A stretch of 51,564 bases of DNA from Microcaldota archaeon (GTDB taxonomy: Archaea; Micrarchaeota; Micrarchaeia; Micrarchaeales; CABMGC01), in assembly GCA_028867435.1 (NCBI GenBank), contig JAGWGI010000006.1, forward strand, positions 1 through 51,564, in the 5' to 3' direction. A program made the translations under genes and the position numbers. This document shows, one piece after another, positions 10,501-18,287 of this stretch. The notes under the pieces were generated by a model, which had not been told where the DNA came from, ran no database searches, and saw nothing but the letters and a program-made list of their open reading frames with translations. The first letter of the stretch is position 1. Every line of letters begins with the position of its first letter.

Positions 10501-10664
10501 TCAAGCCATATCATGGTGCTTGGGAAGATCAACCCGAAGACGAAGCCTATGGCAATAATTTCGAACATGCCAAGCTTGGTCTTCTTGAGAAGTGCCAGAG
10601 AGAGGAAAAACCCCGGCAATATTATTGACAATAGGGCTATTAATATCGGAAGTAGCAGACTCAT
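7533..10664 (-). CDS. aglB: Oligosaccharyl transferase AglB/STT3 with extra N-terminal module
   Basis: Catalytic WWDYGDW motif, EFDPYF DxD-type loop, multiple TMs; 1043 aa. Confidence 0.92.
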   Translation of the reverse strand: MSLLLPILIALLSIILPGFFLSLALLKKTKLGMFEIIAIGFVFGLIFPSTMIWLESYLINWSTAFAFSIHLYLTNVAILTIIGIVLCFWQGVFSTFSTEAIKPFLGISTSQTPDSAGKRHKERLFDLRQKINALKLDKSIVSKHSEEEEGLRRKQQEEFNLARDLAPEEKQRIQNLHNDEQRKLEEAHEKEEFILLNSARTGPDLLGNIVWIILILLILLTFATRLMSLSIAPSFFEFDPYFTMMTSEYILVHGYQVLYDHSAWPTLTAGSVHRLEPIIPYLQAYWYGLTNALQFHYTAFSTTLMSQVSSFYPPIAASLLVFVVFLFIRHEYGDFPAIIGAALTASMPAIITTFIAGEQLLEPWGILSLFFFYAAYLLAVNNMNDKRFAILAGIAFASTFLGAHYYTVDAGVLAIYILLQGIVSVLRRENTKPFYTMNVIVLAIIAVFYAVFAPYGSQLTNRVPTLLHVPIVVGFPLFALILVALIEYIPKILHQNKILFKRLDFKAYLGWLVLMAIIVGILVAFTSLGEPVQKYIQLSEHFTTPSIPLFATVQEYAPTGYNFNFGANGFGIIGYSILGINIIIWLVLAVFTALMLLAIYNRNSKFSILSLAAVWPLAIAGMIEVKYLPHFGLGYILAICAIIGELFIYAQNGFSFKKGVISIPSFNLDNTFMKTVVAVAIIAALLEGAVFINLASAALTPNTPQASQCTQLANSGNGIGYTMYCQTITQQWLHALAWMKANVGPFAPRILSWWDYGDWINWFGNSNAVLRGDNSVATSDYQTAAQYVLSQPDNVNTSTLASFMNSIQAKYVLFDDQLMQKWGALNFLACVHVNETSLAYAEQQGVAAGQPYQLGSSQCELSHSPIYAFVPAQLNSINNYCPSSNSTSQSLKVLLLAGNSFLNTTYCVPSNIFNGGNAAHLTTLSGNVTNMLIVPSQTFFYGIVKPPGATQQFGDFLVLFTPNGPNDTITDAPTLFYNSSYYKGFFFGKLPGFKLVYPGNFTGMNFINSYNQVMIFSLDNYTGGLPPVAPKASYVRNNYTMPG

Positions 10665-10740
10665 GAAGACACGTACTTTACGCTTTCCTTAACAGTTTAT
10701 ATTGATTTAATAACATATTTAAACAGATGCAAAAGGCGAA

Positions 10741-11847
10741 ATGATGAGAGATGAGGTTGCTGTTGTTGGCGCTGGAACCGCTGGTCTGCTGGCCGCAAAG
10801 AGGCTAGCGGAGCTGGGGATAGAAACCCAGGTGTACGACCAGAAGGAGAGGCCTGGCATACCTGTGCGCGCTTCAGGGATACTCTCAATAAGCGGGCTTG
10901 AAACGCTGGGCATTGACTACAGGAAGGTTGTAACCAACACCCTTTGCGGAGCAAAGCTGCACATGGGCAGTGAGGTACTAAATGTCCGTGCTCCAAGACC
11001 GATAGCCAAAGTTCTCGACCGATTTGAGCTCAACGAGCTCTGCTATGCGGATGCTCAGAAACTGGGCGCAAGGATGATCACTAAGAGCAAGGTTGACGGC
11101 AAGCTGCTTGAGAGCCTGAATGCTGATAAGTTTATAGTGGGGGCTGATGGGGCGGTTTCTGTAGTCGCGCGGCACTTCGGCTTCCCTGAGATACCAAGGC
11201 ATGTGCTAACCTACCGTGCCGAATATGATTACAGGCTAGTGGAGAGTGACATGGTTGAGCTCTTCTTTGACAACAAGATGATACCGGGATTCTTTGGCTG
11301 GATTTCCCCGAACTCCAAGGACGTCGCTGAGATTGGGATAGGAATCGATTCCGCATCAGGAAACAGCAGAGCGGCCTTCGAGCGCTTCAAGAAGGTGAGT
11401 GAGATTGCGCAGATAGTGGCAGGGGGGAAGATAATCGGCGAGGGCGCAAGCATAATCCCAATAGGGATAAGAAAGCACTTTGTTGACGATAAGAGGGGTG
11501 TGCTGCTTGTCGGAGACGCTGCAGGGCAGGTAAAGCCTACGACAGGCGGAGGAATAATCTTCGGCGGCAACGGAGCGAGATATGCAGCGCAGGCAATATC
11601 TGCTTGCATATCGAAAGGCGCTTCACTTGAATACTACGAAAGGAGCTGGAGAAAGGAGTTCCAAAAAGAGATGGTACTGCACTCCTTCTTCTACAACATG
11701 TACGCCTCTATGAACAGCGGGCAGCTTGCATGGATGGCAAAGGTGCTCAAGTTCATGGGATTCGAGAAGTTCCTTGCACAGTATGGGGACATGGACAGAC
11801 CGAGTCTCATGATAAAAAGATTCCTGCTCAGGGGTCTTGCAAAGTAG
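10741..11847 (+). CDS. Geranylgeranyl reductase family flavoprotein
   Basis: VAVVGAGTAGLLAAKRLAELG FAD motif; GVLLVGDAAGQVKPTTGGGIIFGG GGR signature. Confidence 0.9.
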   Translation: MMRDEVAVVGAGTAGLLAAKRLAELGIETQVYDQKERPGIPVRASGILSISGLETLGIDYRKVVTNTLCGAKLHMGSEVLNVRAPRPIAKVLDRFELNELCYADAQKLGARMITKSKVDGKLLESLNADKFIVGADGAVSVVARHFGFPEIPRHVLTYRAEYDYRLVESDMVELFFDNKMIPGFFGWISPNSKDVAEIGIGIDSASGNSRAAFERFKKVSEIAQIVAGGKIIGEGASIIPIGIRKHFVDDKRGVLLVGDAAGQVKPTTGGGIIFGGNGARYAAQAISACISKGASLEYYERSWRKEFQKEMVLHSFFYNMYASMNSGQLAWMAKVLKFMGFEKFLAQYGDMDRPSLMIKRFLLRGLAK

Positions 11848-11848
11848 G

Positions 11849-13312
11849 CTAAGGATACTGCAGCTCCTTGGAAAGATGCGCTTCAATCTCGGATATCTTT
11901 ATCCTTTCCTGATCCATCTTGTCCCTTTTTCTCAATGTTACAGTCTCATCTTTAAGGGTCTGATAGTCCACGGTTATTGCAAGCGGGGCCCCGATCTCGT
12001 CTAGTCTCCTGTATCTCCTGCCTATCGCGCCTGCAGAGTCAAAGAACACATCGTATTTTGTGCGCAGCGGGGCGAAGATTGATTCCGCTTTCTCTTGCAG
12101 CCCGTCCTTCTTCATGAGTGGAAGTATGCCCAGCTGCACAGGCGCAAGATAGGGCTTAAGCGAGAGGTACACTCTCTCATTGGGCTTGTCGTCGATTATG
12201 TTGTGGTCCAGCATGGTGTATATGCTCCTGTCTATGCCCATTGAGAGTTCGAATATGTGCGGCAGAACCTTCTGGTCGTTGTCCATCACCTCGAAGTTGG
12301 CCTTGCTGAGCTTTGCATGGCTAGACAGGTCGTAGTCAGAGCGGTAGTTGCATGCAACCAGCTCCAGCCAGCCAAGCGAGGTCTCCACCTCGAAGTCGAA
12401 TGCGACTGAGGCATAGAACGCCTTTTCCTTTGCGCCAAGCTTCCTGAACCTGCTCTTCTTCACGTCTATGCCGGTCTTTGAGTAGAAGTCAACCAGCAGC
12501 CCAAGATAGTATGCCACCAGCTTGTTTGGGACTGCTCCGGATTCAACTGCAGCTTTGCAGCTAATCCTCTTCGGCTGGAACTCGCCATCAAGCATTATGT
12601 TCAGTTCTACGTTCTCGACCTCCCCGAAGTTGCTGATCTCGTTGAGCTTTGCAGGATTGCAGAACACCTCTATCTCCGCCTGGTAAAACTCCCTCATTCT
12701 TATCAGGCTCTGTCTCGGGGAGATCTCATTTCGAAAGCTCTTGCCTATCTGCGCAATCCCAACTGGCAGTTTGCCACGCATCACCTTGAATACCCTTGGG
12801 AAGTCTACGAATATCGACTGGCAGGTCTCTGGACGCAGGTATGCAGGCGTTGCCTCTGGGCCTATGCCAACTCCGAACATCATGTTGAACTTGTACGCCT
12901 TCCCAAGAGCACCTTTGCACTTCTGGCAGAGAATCTTACGCTCTGCTATGACCTTGTCGAACTCTTCAAGATCCGCGCTCTCAGGCACTATGACGTTGCT
13001 CACCTCTGCTATCAGCTTGTCTGCCCTGTAGATTGAGTTGCACTTTGTGCACTTGACGATCGGGTCTGCAAAACTTGCCAGGTGGCCTGAAGCCTCGAAC
13101 ACCGACTTCGACATTATCTGCGAGCCGTCAATTTCGAGCATGCCGTCCCTTCTGACAAGCTCGCGCCTCCAGAGCTCTACGTACTTGTTCTTTAGGCTAA
13201 CTCCGTTCGGTCCATACTCCCAGAAGCCCGCAGGCATGTCAGGGTATATCTCGCAGCTTGGAAAATAGAAACCGCGCTCAAGCGCGAGCTTCATTATTTC
13301 GTCGTAATTCAT
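11849..13312 (-). CDS. glyS: Glycyl-tRNA synthetase (archaeal/eukaryal dimeric type)
   Basis: Class II motifs; YGPNGVSLKNKYVELWRRE..., RPETCQSIFVDFPRVF, IGKSFRNEISPRQSLIRMREFYQAE. Confidence 0.95.
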   Translation of the reverse strand: MNYDEIMKLALERGFYFPSCEIYPDMPAGFWEYGPNGVSLKNKYVELWRRELVRRDGMLEIDGSQIMSKSVFEASGHLASFADPIVKCTKCNSIYRADKLIAEVSNVIVPESADLEEFDKVIAERKILCQKCKGALGKAYKFNMMFGVGIGPEATPAYLRPETCQSIFVDFPRVFKVMRGKLPVGIAQIGKSFRNEISPRQSLIRMREFYQAEIEVFCNPAKLNEISNFGEVENVELNIMLDGEFQPKRISCKAAVESGAVPNKLVAYYLGLLVDFYSKTGIDVKKSRFRKLGAKEKAFYASVAFDFEVETSLGWLELVACNYRSDYDLSSHAKLSKANFEVMDNDQKVLPHIFELSMGIDRSIYTMLDHNIIDDKPNERVYLSLKPYLAPVQLGILPLMKKDGLQEKAESIFAPLRTKYDVFFDSAGAIGRRYRRLDEIGAPLAITVDYQTLKDETVTLRKRDKMDQERIKISEIEAHLSKELQYP

Positions 13313-13333
13313 GCGGATGGCGCCTTGTGAATA

Positions 13334-13834
13334 TTATTTGCCCTCTTTCTTCTCAAGTAGCTTCTTGCCTACCAGCTCCCTGTTCTCGAAGTCCTTCTTT
13401 ATCTTCTCGTAGTCCTCACTGGTCATTACCCTGCTCAGTATGTACTCGGAATACTGCATCGCGACCTGCGAGATGTCAACTAGTACAGACTGCAGCTGCG
13501 CGGTCTTTAGCACGAACTCCTTGTCAGGCTTTAGCACCTCCACGCCAACAGGGACATAGTTGAATGTGACGTTTATAAGCGCACCCAGATCCTTCATCAG
13601 CGCTGTTACCGCTGCACTGGTAGAGTATTTATCGCCCAGCTTTATGGGCTCTTCTATCTCTCCAACGCAGTAGATAACCCCTGGGGCCTTGAGCAATTTG
13701 TTGCTGACAAGATCTGTCATCACAGGCTGCAGATCCTCAGCCTTCTCGCTCTGCATGTCGAAATAAAGCTTTACCAGCAGCCCGCCACTCTCAAGAGTCT
13801 TCCTTGTCAGCTCTTCAACTTCGCTCTTTGCCAT
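13334..13834 (-). CDS. Hypothetical protein between GlyS and HisS
   Basis: 166-aa ORF with tight spacing in a minus-strand cluster; no family recognised. Confidence 0.7.
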   Translation of the reverse strand: MAKSEVEELTRKTLESGGLLVKLYFDMQSEKAEDLQPVMTDLVSNKLLKAPGVIYCVGEIEEPIKLGDKYSTSAAVTALMKDLGALINVTFNYVPVGVEVLKPDKEFVLKTAQLQSVLVDISQVAMQYSEYILSRVMTSEDYEKIKKDFENRELVGKKLLEKKEGK

Positions 13835-13835
13835 C

Positions 13836-15116
13836 TCAGTCGCCCTTGTTTATCTTTTCTATTGCCTCGTCTGCAGTGAGCGCAACCTCCTCGCCGCTCA
13901 CAAGGTCGCGCAGCTTGACGCTTTTATCCCGGACTTCCTGCGGGCCTATTATCATAGCATAGCGCACCTTGAGTGCGTTGGCGTACTCCAGCTGCTTGGA
14001 GAGGCTACGTTCCATTATGTTTATATCTGTATATATGCCTGCGCCCCTCGCCCTGCTTGCCATGCCCAGAGCGTATGCGTAGTTCTCCTGGCCGATGCAG
14101 GCTATGAAGAGCTTGGAGTAGGTGTTTATTACCGGGTTGCCGGAGATAAGGTCGTATATCCTGTCTATCCCTATCGAGCTGCCTACTGCCGGCATGCCTT
14201 TGCGCGCGTAGATGCCGATCAGGTTGTCATATCTTCCGCCGCTGCCTACAGAAGGCAGCCTGGTTGTACCCTGCATTGCTATGTACTCCCATACAAAGCC
14301 GGTGTAGTAGTCAAGCCCCCTTGCCAGAGAAAGCTGCAGCGAGACGTTCTCTTCAACGCCGTAGTTTGAAAGCAGCTCGAGAAGGCGCCGCGCCTTTTCG
14401 ACCTCCTCCTTTGTGCCCTCGATGTTTGCGGCTACGCTCTCGAGTCTCTGTGAATTGTCGCCACCTTCAAGCAAAAACTCTAGGAGCTTCTCGGAATCCC
14501 TCTGTGGTACCCCGAGTTTTGCGATCTGCTCTGTAACCGCGTCCCTTCCTATCTTCTGCAGCTTGTCTATCGCCCTTATGACAGCCGCAGACCTCTCTTG
14601 AGGCACCTTGAATGAGGCGAGAATCTTGTCCAAAAAGACCCTGCTGTTAAGCTCTATTGCAAAGTCCTTTATGCCAAGCTCCTCGATTGCCTGAGCTGGC
14701 GCGGCAATCACCTCTGCGTCGCTTTCTACCGAACCGCTCCCTATCACGTCGACATCTGCCTGCGTGAACTCCCTGTAGCGCATTTTCTGCGGCTCGTCCC
14801 TGCGCCAGACCTGCCCAATTTGGTAGCGCCTAAATGGCAGCGGCATGTTGCCGTTCATCGCCACGTATCTTGCCATTGGTATCGTGAGGTCGAACCTTAG
14901 GCCCGAATCGTCATCGTCTATCTTGTATATCTGCTTGCTCGTCTCTTCCCCGTATGCCTTTGCGCTGAGCACATCAAGCAGCTCCACTCCAGGAGTTTCT
15001 AGCGGTGAGAAGCCGAATCTCTTGTAGGTCTCCTCTATTACTGCAGTGATTTTTTCCCTGGCAATCGCTTCGCCGGGCCCGAAATCACGAACGCCTCGCG
15101 GCTGCGATATAGCCAT
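13836..15116 (-). CDS. hisS: Histidyl-tRNA synthetase
   Basis: QPRGVRDFGPGEAIARE..., RRYQIGQVWRRDEPQKMRYREFTQADVD, LARGLDYYTG; likely start MAISQPRG at 15116. Confidence 0.95.
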   Translation of the reverse strand: MAISQPRGVRDFGPGEAIAREKITAVIEETYKRFGFSPLETPGVELLDVLSAKAYGEETSKQIYKIDDDDSGLRFDLTIPMARYVAMNGNMPLPFRRYQIGQVWRRDEPQKMRYREFTQADVDVIGSGSVESDAEVIAAPAQAIEELGIKDFAIELNSRVFLDKILASFKVPQERSAAVIRAIDKLQKIGRDAVTEQIAKLGVPQRDSEKLLEFLLEGGDNSQRLESVAANIEGTKEEVEKARRLLELLSNYGVEENVSLQLSLARGLDYYTGFVWEYIAMQGTTRLPSVGSGGRYDNLIGIYARKGMPAVGSSIGIDRIYDLISGNPVINTYSKLFIACIGQENYAYALGMASRARGAGIYTDINIMERSLSKQLEYANALKVRYAMIIGPQEVRDKSVKLRDLVSGEEVALTADEAIEKINKGD

Positions 15117-15127
15117 ACAAGCACTTG

Positions 15128-15517
15128 TCACAGATTGGTTGTGAGCCATTTCTTTAAGCTCTCCTTGGGCAGCGCACCTATGGAAATTGCCTTTACCTCC
15201 CCTTTCTCGAAGAGCATTGCGGTAGGTATGCTCATCACGTTGTAGCGCTCTGCTATCTCCGGGTTATTGTCAACGTTTAGCTTGTAGAACTTGACCTTGT
15301 CCTTGAAGTCTGCGGAGACCTCCTCCACTATCGGGGAGAAGACCCTGCATGGCCCACACCATTCCGCCCAGAAGTCCACAACTACCGGCTCCTTGGCCCC
15401 TATTACGTCCTTTTCAAAATTATCCTTCGTGATATCTGAGATTGCCAAATAAACACCTTTTAATTGATTCTGGGGAGAATAGATATATAACCGTTTATCG
15501 CTTCTGGCTACCCTCAT
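15128..15517 (-). CDS. trxA: Thioredoxin
   Basis: VVDFWAEWCGPCRVFSPIVEE active site. The true start may be internal (MRVARSDKRLYIYSPQNQLKGVYLAISDITKDNF). Confidence 0.93.
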   Translation of the reverse strand: MRVARSDKRLYIYSPQNQLKGVYLAISDITKDNFEKDVIGAKEPVVVDFWAEWCGPCRVFSPIVEEVSADFKDKVKFYKLNVDNNPEIAERYNVMSIPTAMLFEKGEVKAISIGALPKESLKKWLTTNL

Positions 15518-15945
15518 TCTCTTGCCTTAAAGGTTTTCTTCAGAATCCCTTCGAGCACCTTCTTCTCTTTCTGGGCTCCTATTATCTGGGAGAACGCTAC
15601 CATCTTGCCAAGGTGCTCCTCGTGCCTTGCTGCCAGCTGCTCTAGTGCATAGCTGTTCACAGTTGGCCTGAAGAGTGCAAAGATCCGCTCTGTAAGCTCT
15701 GGCTCTGACTGAAATACTTCTTTGTCCCTCTTCCATTCCGGCACCAGAGTCTCGAGCATCTGTACCAGTTTCCTGTCTGTAGGAACAATGGTTTGGGCAA
15801 ATGCGAGTAGGGAGGGAATGGCGCGTTCGTTCTCCGGCCTTACTGCGAACTCGCTTGCCCTCAAGTAGCGTTCCTGAGCTTCGTTGCGCCTAATCGTACC
15901 AAAGGGGCTTTGCAGCTTGTCATTTGAGATCCTTGGTCTTGGCAT
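15514..15945 (-). CDS. Hypothetical protein, divergent from histone
   Basis: Start set to MPRPRIS at 15945 because a TATTTAAAA box lies at about 15975 on the minus strand, inside the longer ORF. Confidence 0.6.
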   Translation of the reverse strand: MPRPRISNDKLQSPFGTIRRNEAQERYLRASEFAVRPENERAIPSLLAFAQTIVPTDRKLVQMLETLVPEWKRDKEVFQSEPELTERIFALFRPTVNSYALEQLAARHEEHLGKMVAFSQIIGAQKEKKVLEGILKKTFKARE

Positions 15946-16016
15946 CTCCCCCACAATATTCTGTTCTCGGCGGGTTTTAAATAGGAACCTCAGCATTCGT
16001 TTCCTAACAGGGCAGG

Positions 16017-16025
16017 CTATAAAAG
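16017..16025 (+). promoter_or_regulatory. TATA box for the sRNA/histone transcript
   Basis: CTATAAAAG about 22-30 nt upstream of the C box of the sRNA. Confidence 0.6.
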
Positions 16026-16040
16026 AATGTGAGTGATAAT

Positions 16041-16101
16041 ATCCTTGTGATGAGTAAGATCAAGTCTGACAAGTGATGACGATCTTGAGTGCTGATAAGA
16101 T
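16041..16101 (+). ncRNA. Box C/D guide sRNA in the histone 5' leader
   Basis: C GTGATGA (16047-16053), 12-nt spacer, D' CTGA (16066-16069), CAA, C' GTGATGA (16073-16079), 12-nt spacer, D CTGA (16092-16095); flanks ATCCTT/TAAGAT form an imperfect terminal stem. Confidence 0.8.
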
Positions 16102-16309
16102 GGCAAACATACCCAACCAAGCCATAAAGAAATTGATAAAGAGGTATGCAAAGGTCAACATAACAGAGGATGGGGCCGAAGCCCTGGGGAGGATACTTGA
16201 GAAGAAGGCGATGAATATATCGCGCTTTGCTGTGAAGAACGCAAAGAAGCAGGGCAGGAGCAAAATAACCAAGGAAGATGTTCTGAGATCTACAGTAGAT
16301 AGTGAGTAA
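16100..16309 (+). CDS. Archaeal histone
   Basis: MANIPNQAIKKLIKRYAKVNITEDGAEALGRILEKKAMNISRFAVKNAKKQGRSKITKEDVLRSTVD, single histone fold. Confidence 0.93.
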   Translation: MANIPNQAIKKLIKRYAKVNITEDGAEALGRILEKKAMNISRFAVKNAKKQGRSKITKEDVLRSTVDSE

Positions 16310-16864
16310 ATGGGACTCAAGGCCTTTAGGAGCCCTGATGGAAGATACAGGACAGCGCTCTACTCCGTGGAAGGAGAGGAGCACTTTCTCATAGCCGAGA
16401 AGACTGCAAATGGGGTGCTGCTTTCCGAATTCACCGGTATTGGGGAGGTGGTGGACCAGGTCTACAAGGCATCTGCAAATTTGCTCGCAGAGCTTAAGGC
16501 ATATCCTCATGGGGCTGGAGAGATTACCATTTCTGAGCGGCCTTACGAGTATCTTACTGTGAATGTGCATTGTACCAACTGCGATTCAAGAACGATGAGG
16601 CGTGAACTTGACAGTCTTGAGGTGTCAAAAATTGTGGAGGTGCCTGTGGTTCCGATGTTTTTGTGCACAAAGTGCAACAAGAAGTTTTACACTATGAGCA
16701 AGAGATACCTGCGTAACCTGATTGCTAGGAACCCGGAGCTCTTCGAGAAGGAAGAACTTAAGAGAAGAGAGGAAAATGAGGCGGCTTTCCTAAGCGAGAT
16801 ACAGGAGTATATGGTAAGGATATTTGCATCTAAAAGGCTTGCATTAATCAAAATAGATGGGTGA
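16310..16864 (+). CDS. Hypothetical protein with zinc-ribbon-like C4 motif
   Basis: CTNCDSRTM...CTKCNKKF; immediately follows histone. Confidence 0.75.
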   Translation: MGLKAFRSPDGRYRTALYSVEGEEHFLIAEKTANGVLLSEFTGIGEVVDQVYKASANLLAELKAYPHGAGEITISERPYEYLTVNVHCTNCDSRTMRRELDSLEVSKIVEVPVVPMFLCTKCNKKFYTMSKRYLRNLIARNPELFEKEELKRREENEAAFLSEIQEYMVRIFASKRLALIKIDG

Positions 16865-17108
16865 CAACATGTCGATCAATGTATCGGAACTTTATGGTAA
16901 GAAGATAATAACGATAACGGGCAGCATACTAGGCGACGTTAAGGAAGTGGTCTTGGATCTTGAAGAGGGCAGCGTGTCGCACCTACTGCTTACAAAACTT
17001 GAGGATCTCTCAAAAAGCGCGGATGCGAGGCAGAGCCTTGCAAAGAACAGGATCTTATACGAAAGGGTAAAGAGCGTTGCGGAAACCATAATTGTAAGCA
17101 GCAAGTAG
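16857..17108 (+). CDS. PRC-barrel domain protein
   Basis: VSELYGKKIITITGSILGDVKEVVLDLEEGSVSHLLL pattern of archaeal PRC-barrels (CdpB-like). Confidence 0.7.
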   Translation: MGDNMSINVSELYGKKIITITGSILGDVKEVVLDLEEGSVSHLLLTKLEDLSKSADARQSLAKNRILYERVKSVAETIIVSSK

Positions 17109-17134
17109 CTGATTGTTGAGTATGGGGGCTTGGG

Positions 17135-18193
17135 ATGATAAGAAGCCGCAAGGCACGCAATCTGGAGATTCTTGGCGAGGGGGCCTCGATTAGGCGGGAT
17201 TCTAATCCTGTAAAGTTTACCTCGATTAAAGTTGATTTGGGGCTCGGGTCTGACATTAAGCCATTAGTACGCAGCAGGGACGAAAAGTTCTGGGAATCGG
17301 AAGCGGGTTTTGAGGAGGCACTGCGTCTGATAGGGGGTTACCTCCAAAGAAACAACGTATTGCCAAGAGTGAAGGAAGCTGAGAGCGAGCTTGGGCTGAG
17401 AAAGTTTGTTGAACTGCTTGGATATGGAGCATTTTTAGAAAAAAGGGACGTTGCAACTTGGGGTGAACTACTCAAAAAATATTTCCAGGGGATGCAGGCC
17501 AAAAGAGTGGAGCACTATAGCGAGGAGTGGTGGAAGAGCAAGGCGGGATTCGAGGAGGCGAAGAAACGGGTGCTAGAATTTTGGAGCAAAACAGGTACGA
17601 TTCCTTCTGAAAAAAGGGTGAGATTTATTGGGGTAACCACTTTCCACAGGCTACTAAAACAAGGGTTCTGGAAGGAATCTAAAGGGGTAGAATCCTGGGA
17701 GGGATTCATCAGCATGCATTGTGGATTAGTTAGAGAGGAGAAGGCTGAGAAGTTTTGGAAAAGCGATGCAGGCTTTGAGAAGGCAATTGCCTTGATTACA
17801 GATTTCGGGAAAAAACATATGGATAGGATGCCAAGCATGGAGGAGAGGAGGGAATTGGGACTTGAGGAGTTCGGTAAGGCGCTCAAAAATGGCAATTTTG
17901 AGGAGAAGTTTGGATTGATTTCTTGGCAGGGGCTGTTTAGCAAATATTTTGGAGATTCAGAATTGAGGAACCTTTGGAACTCCGAGGAGGGTTTTTCGAT
18001 AGCGCTTGAAAAGGCAACAAAGTTCTTCAAGAGTCATGGCAGAAAGCCAACCACTAGCGAGATAAGGGATTCGGGATTGAATGGATTTGCTGGGGCGATA
18101 GCAAGATACGAATGGCTGGGTAGAAAGGATATCGTCAGCATGACAGAGTTCTATGACAAGTATGTTTTGGGTAGAGAAAAAGGCGTGGATTGA
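17135..18193 (+). CDS. Hypothetical protein made of four ~70-aa repeats
   Basis: Repeat pattern (F/W)W-x-S-(E/D/K)-x-GFxxA ... P ... G ... F ... L ... W ... F/Y. Confidence 0.75.
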   Translation: MIRSRKARNLEILGEGASIRRDSNPVKFTSIKVDLGLGSDIKPLVRSRDEKFWESEAGFEEALRLIGGYLQRNNVLPRVKEAESELGLRKFVELLGYGAFLEKRDVATWGELLKKYFQGMQAKRVEHYSEEWWKSKAGFEEAKKRVLEFWSKTGTIPSEKRVRFIGVTTFHRLLKQGFWKESKGVESWEGFISMHCGLVREEKAEKFWKSDAGFEKAIALITDFGKKHMDRMPSMEERRELGLEEFGKALKNGNFEEKFGLISWQGLFSKYFGDSELRNLWNSEEGFSIALEKATKFFKSHGRKPTTSEIRDSGLNGFAGAIARYEWLGRKDIVSMTEFYDKYVLGREKGVD

Positions 18194-18287
18194 AGAGATG
18201 CGACATTGGCTCTGTAACTATTAATCAGAGGCCTTAAGGTACGAATTATGGCTCAGTGCTAAAAACCCCAAAAATCAAAATTAAATT

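Noticed and set aside
16073-16099. ORF-track start of histone giving N-terminal MMTILSADK
   Set aside because: These codons are the C' box, guide and D box of the sRNA; MANIPNQ at 16100 matches normal histone N-termini.
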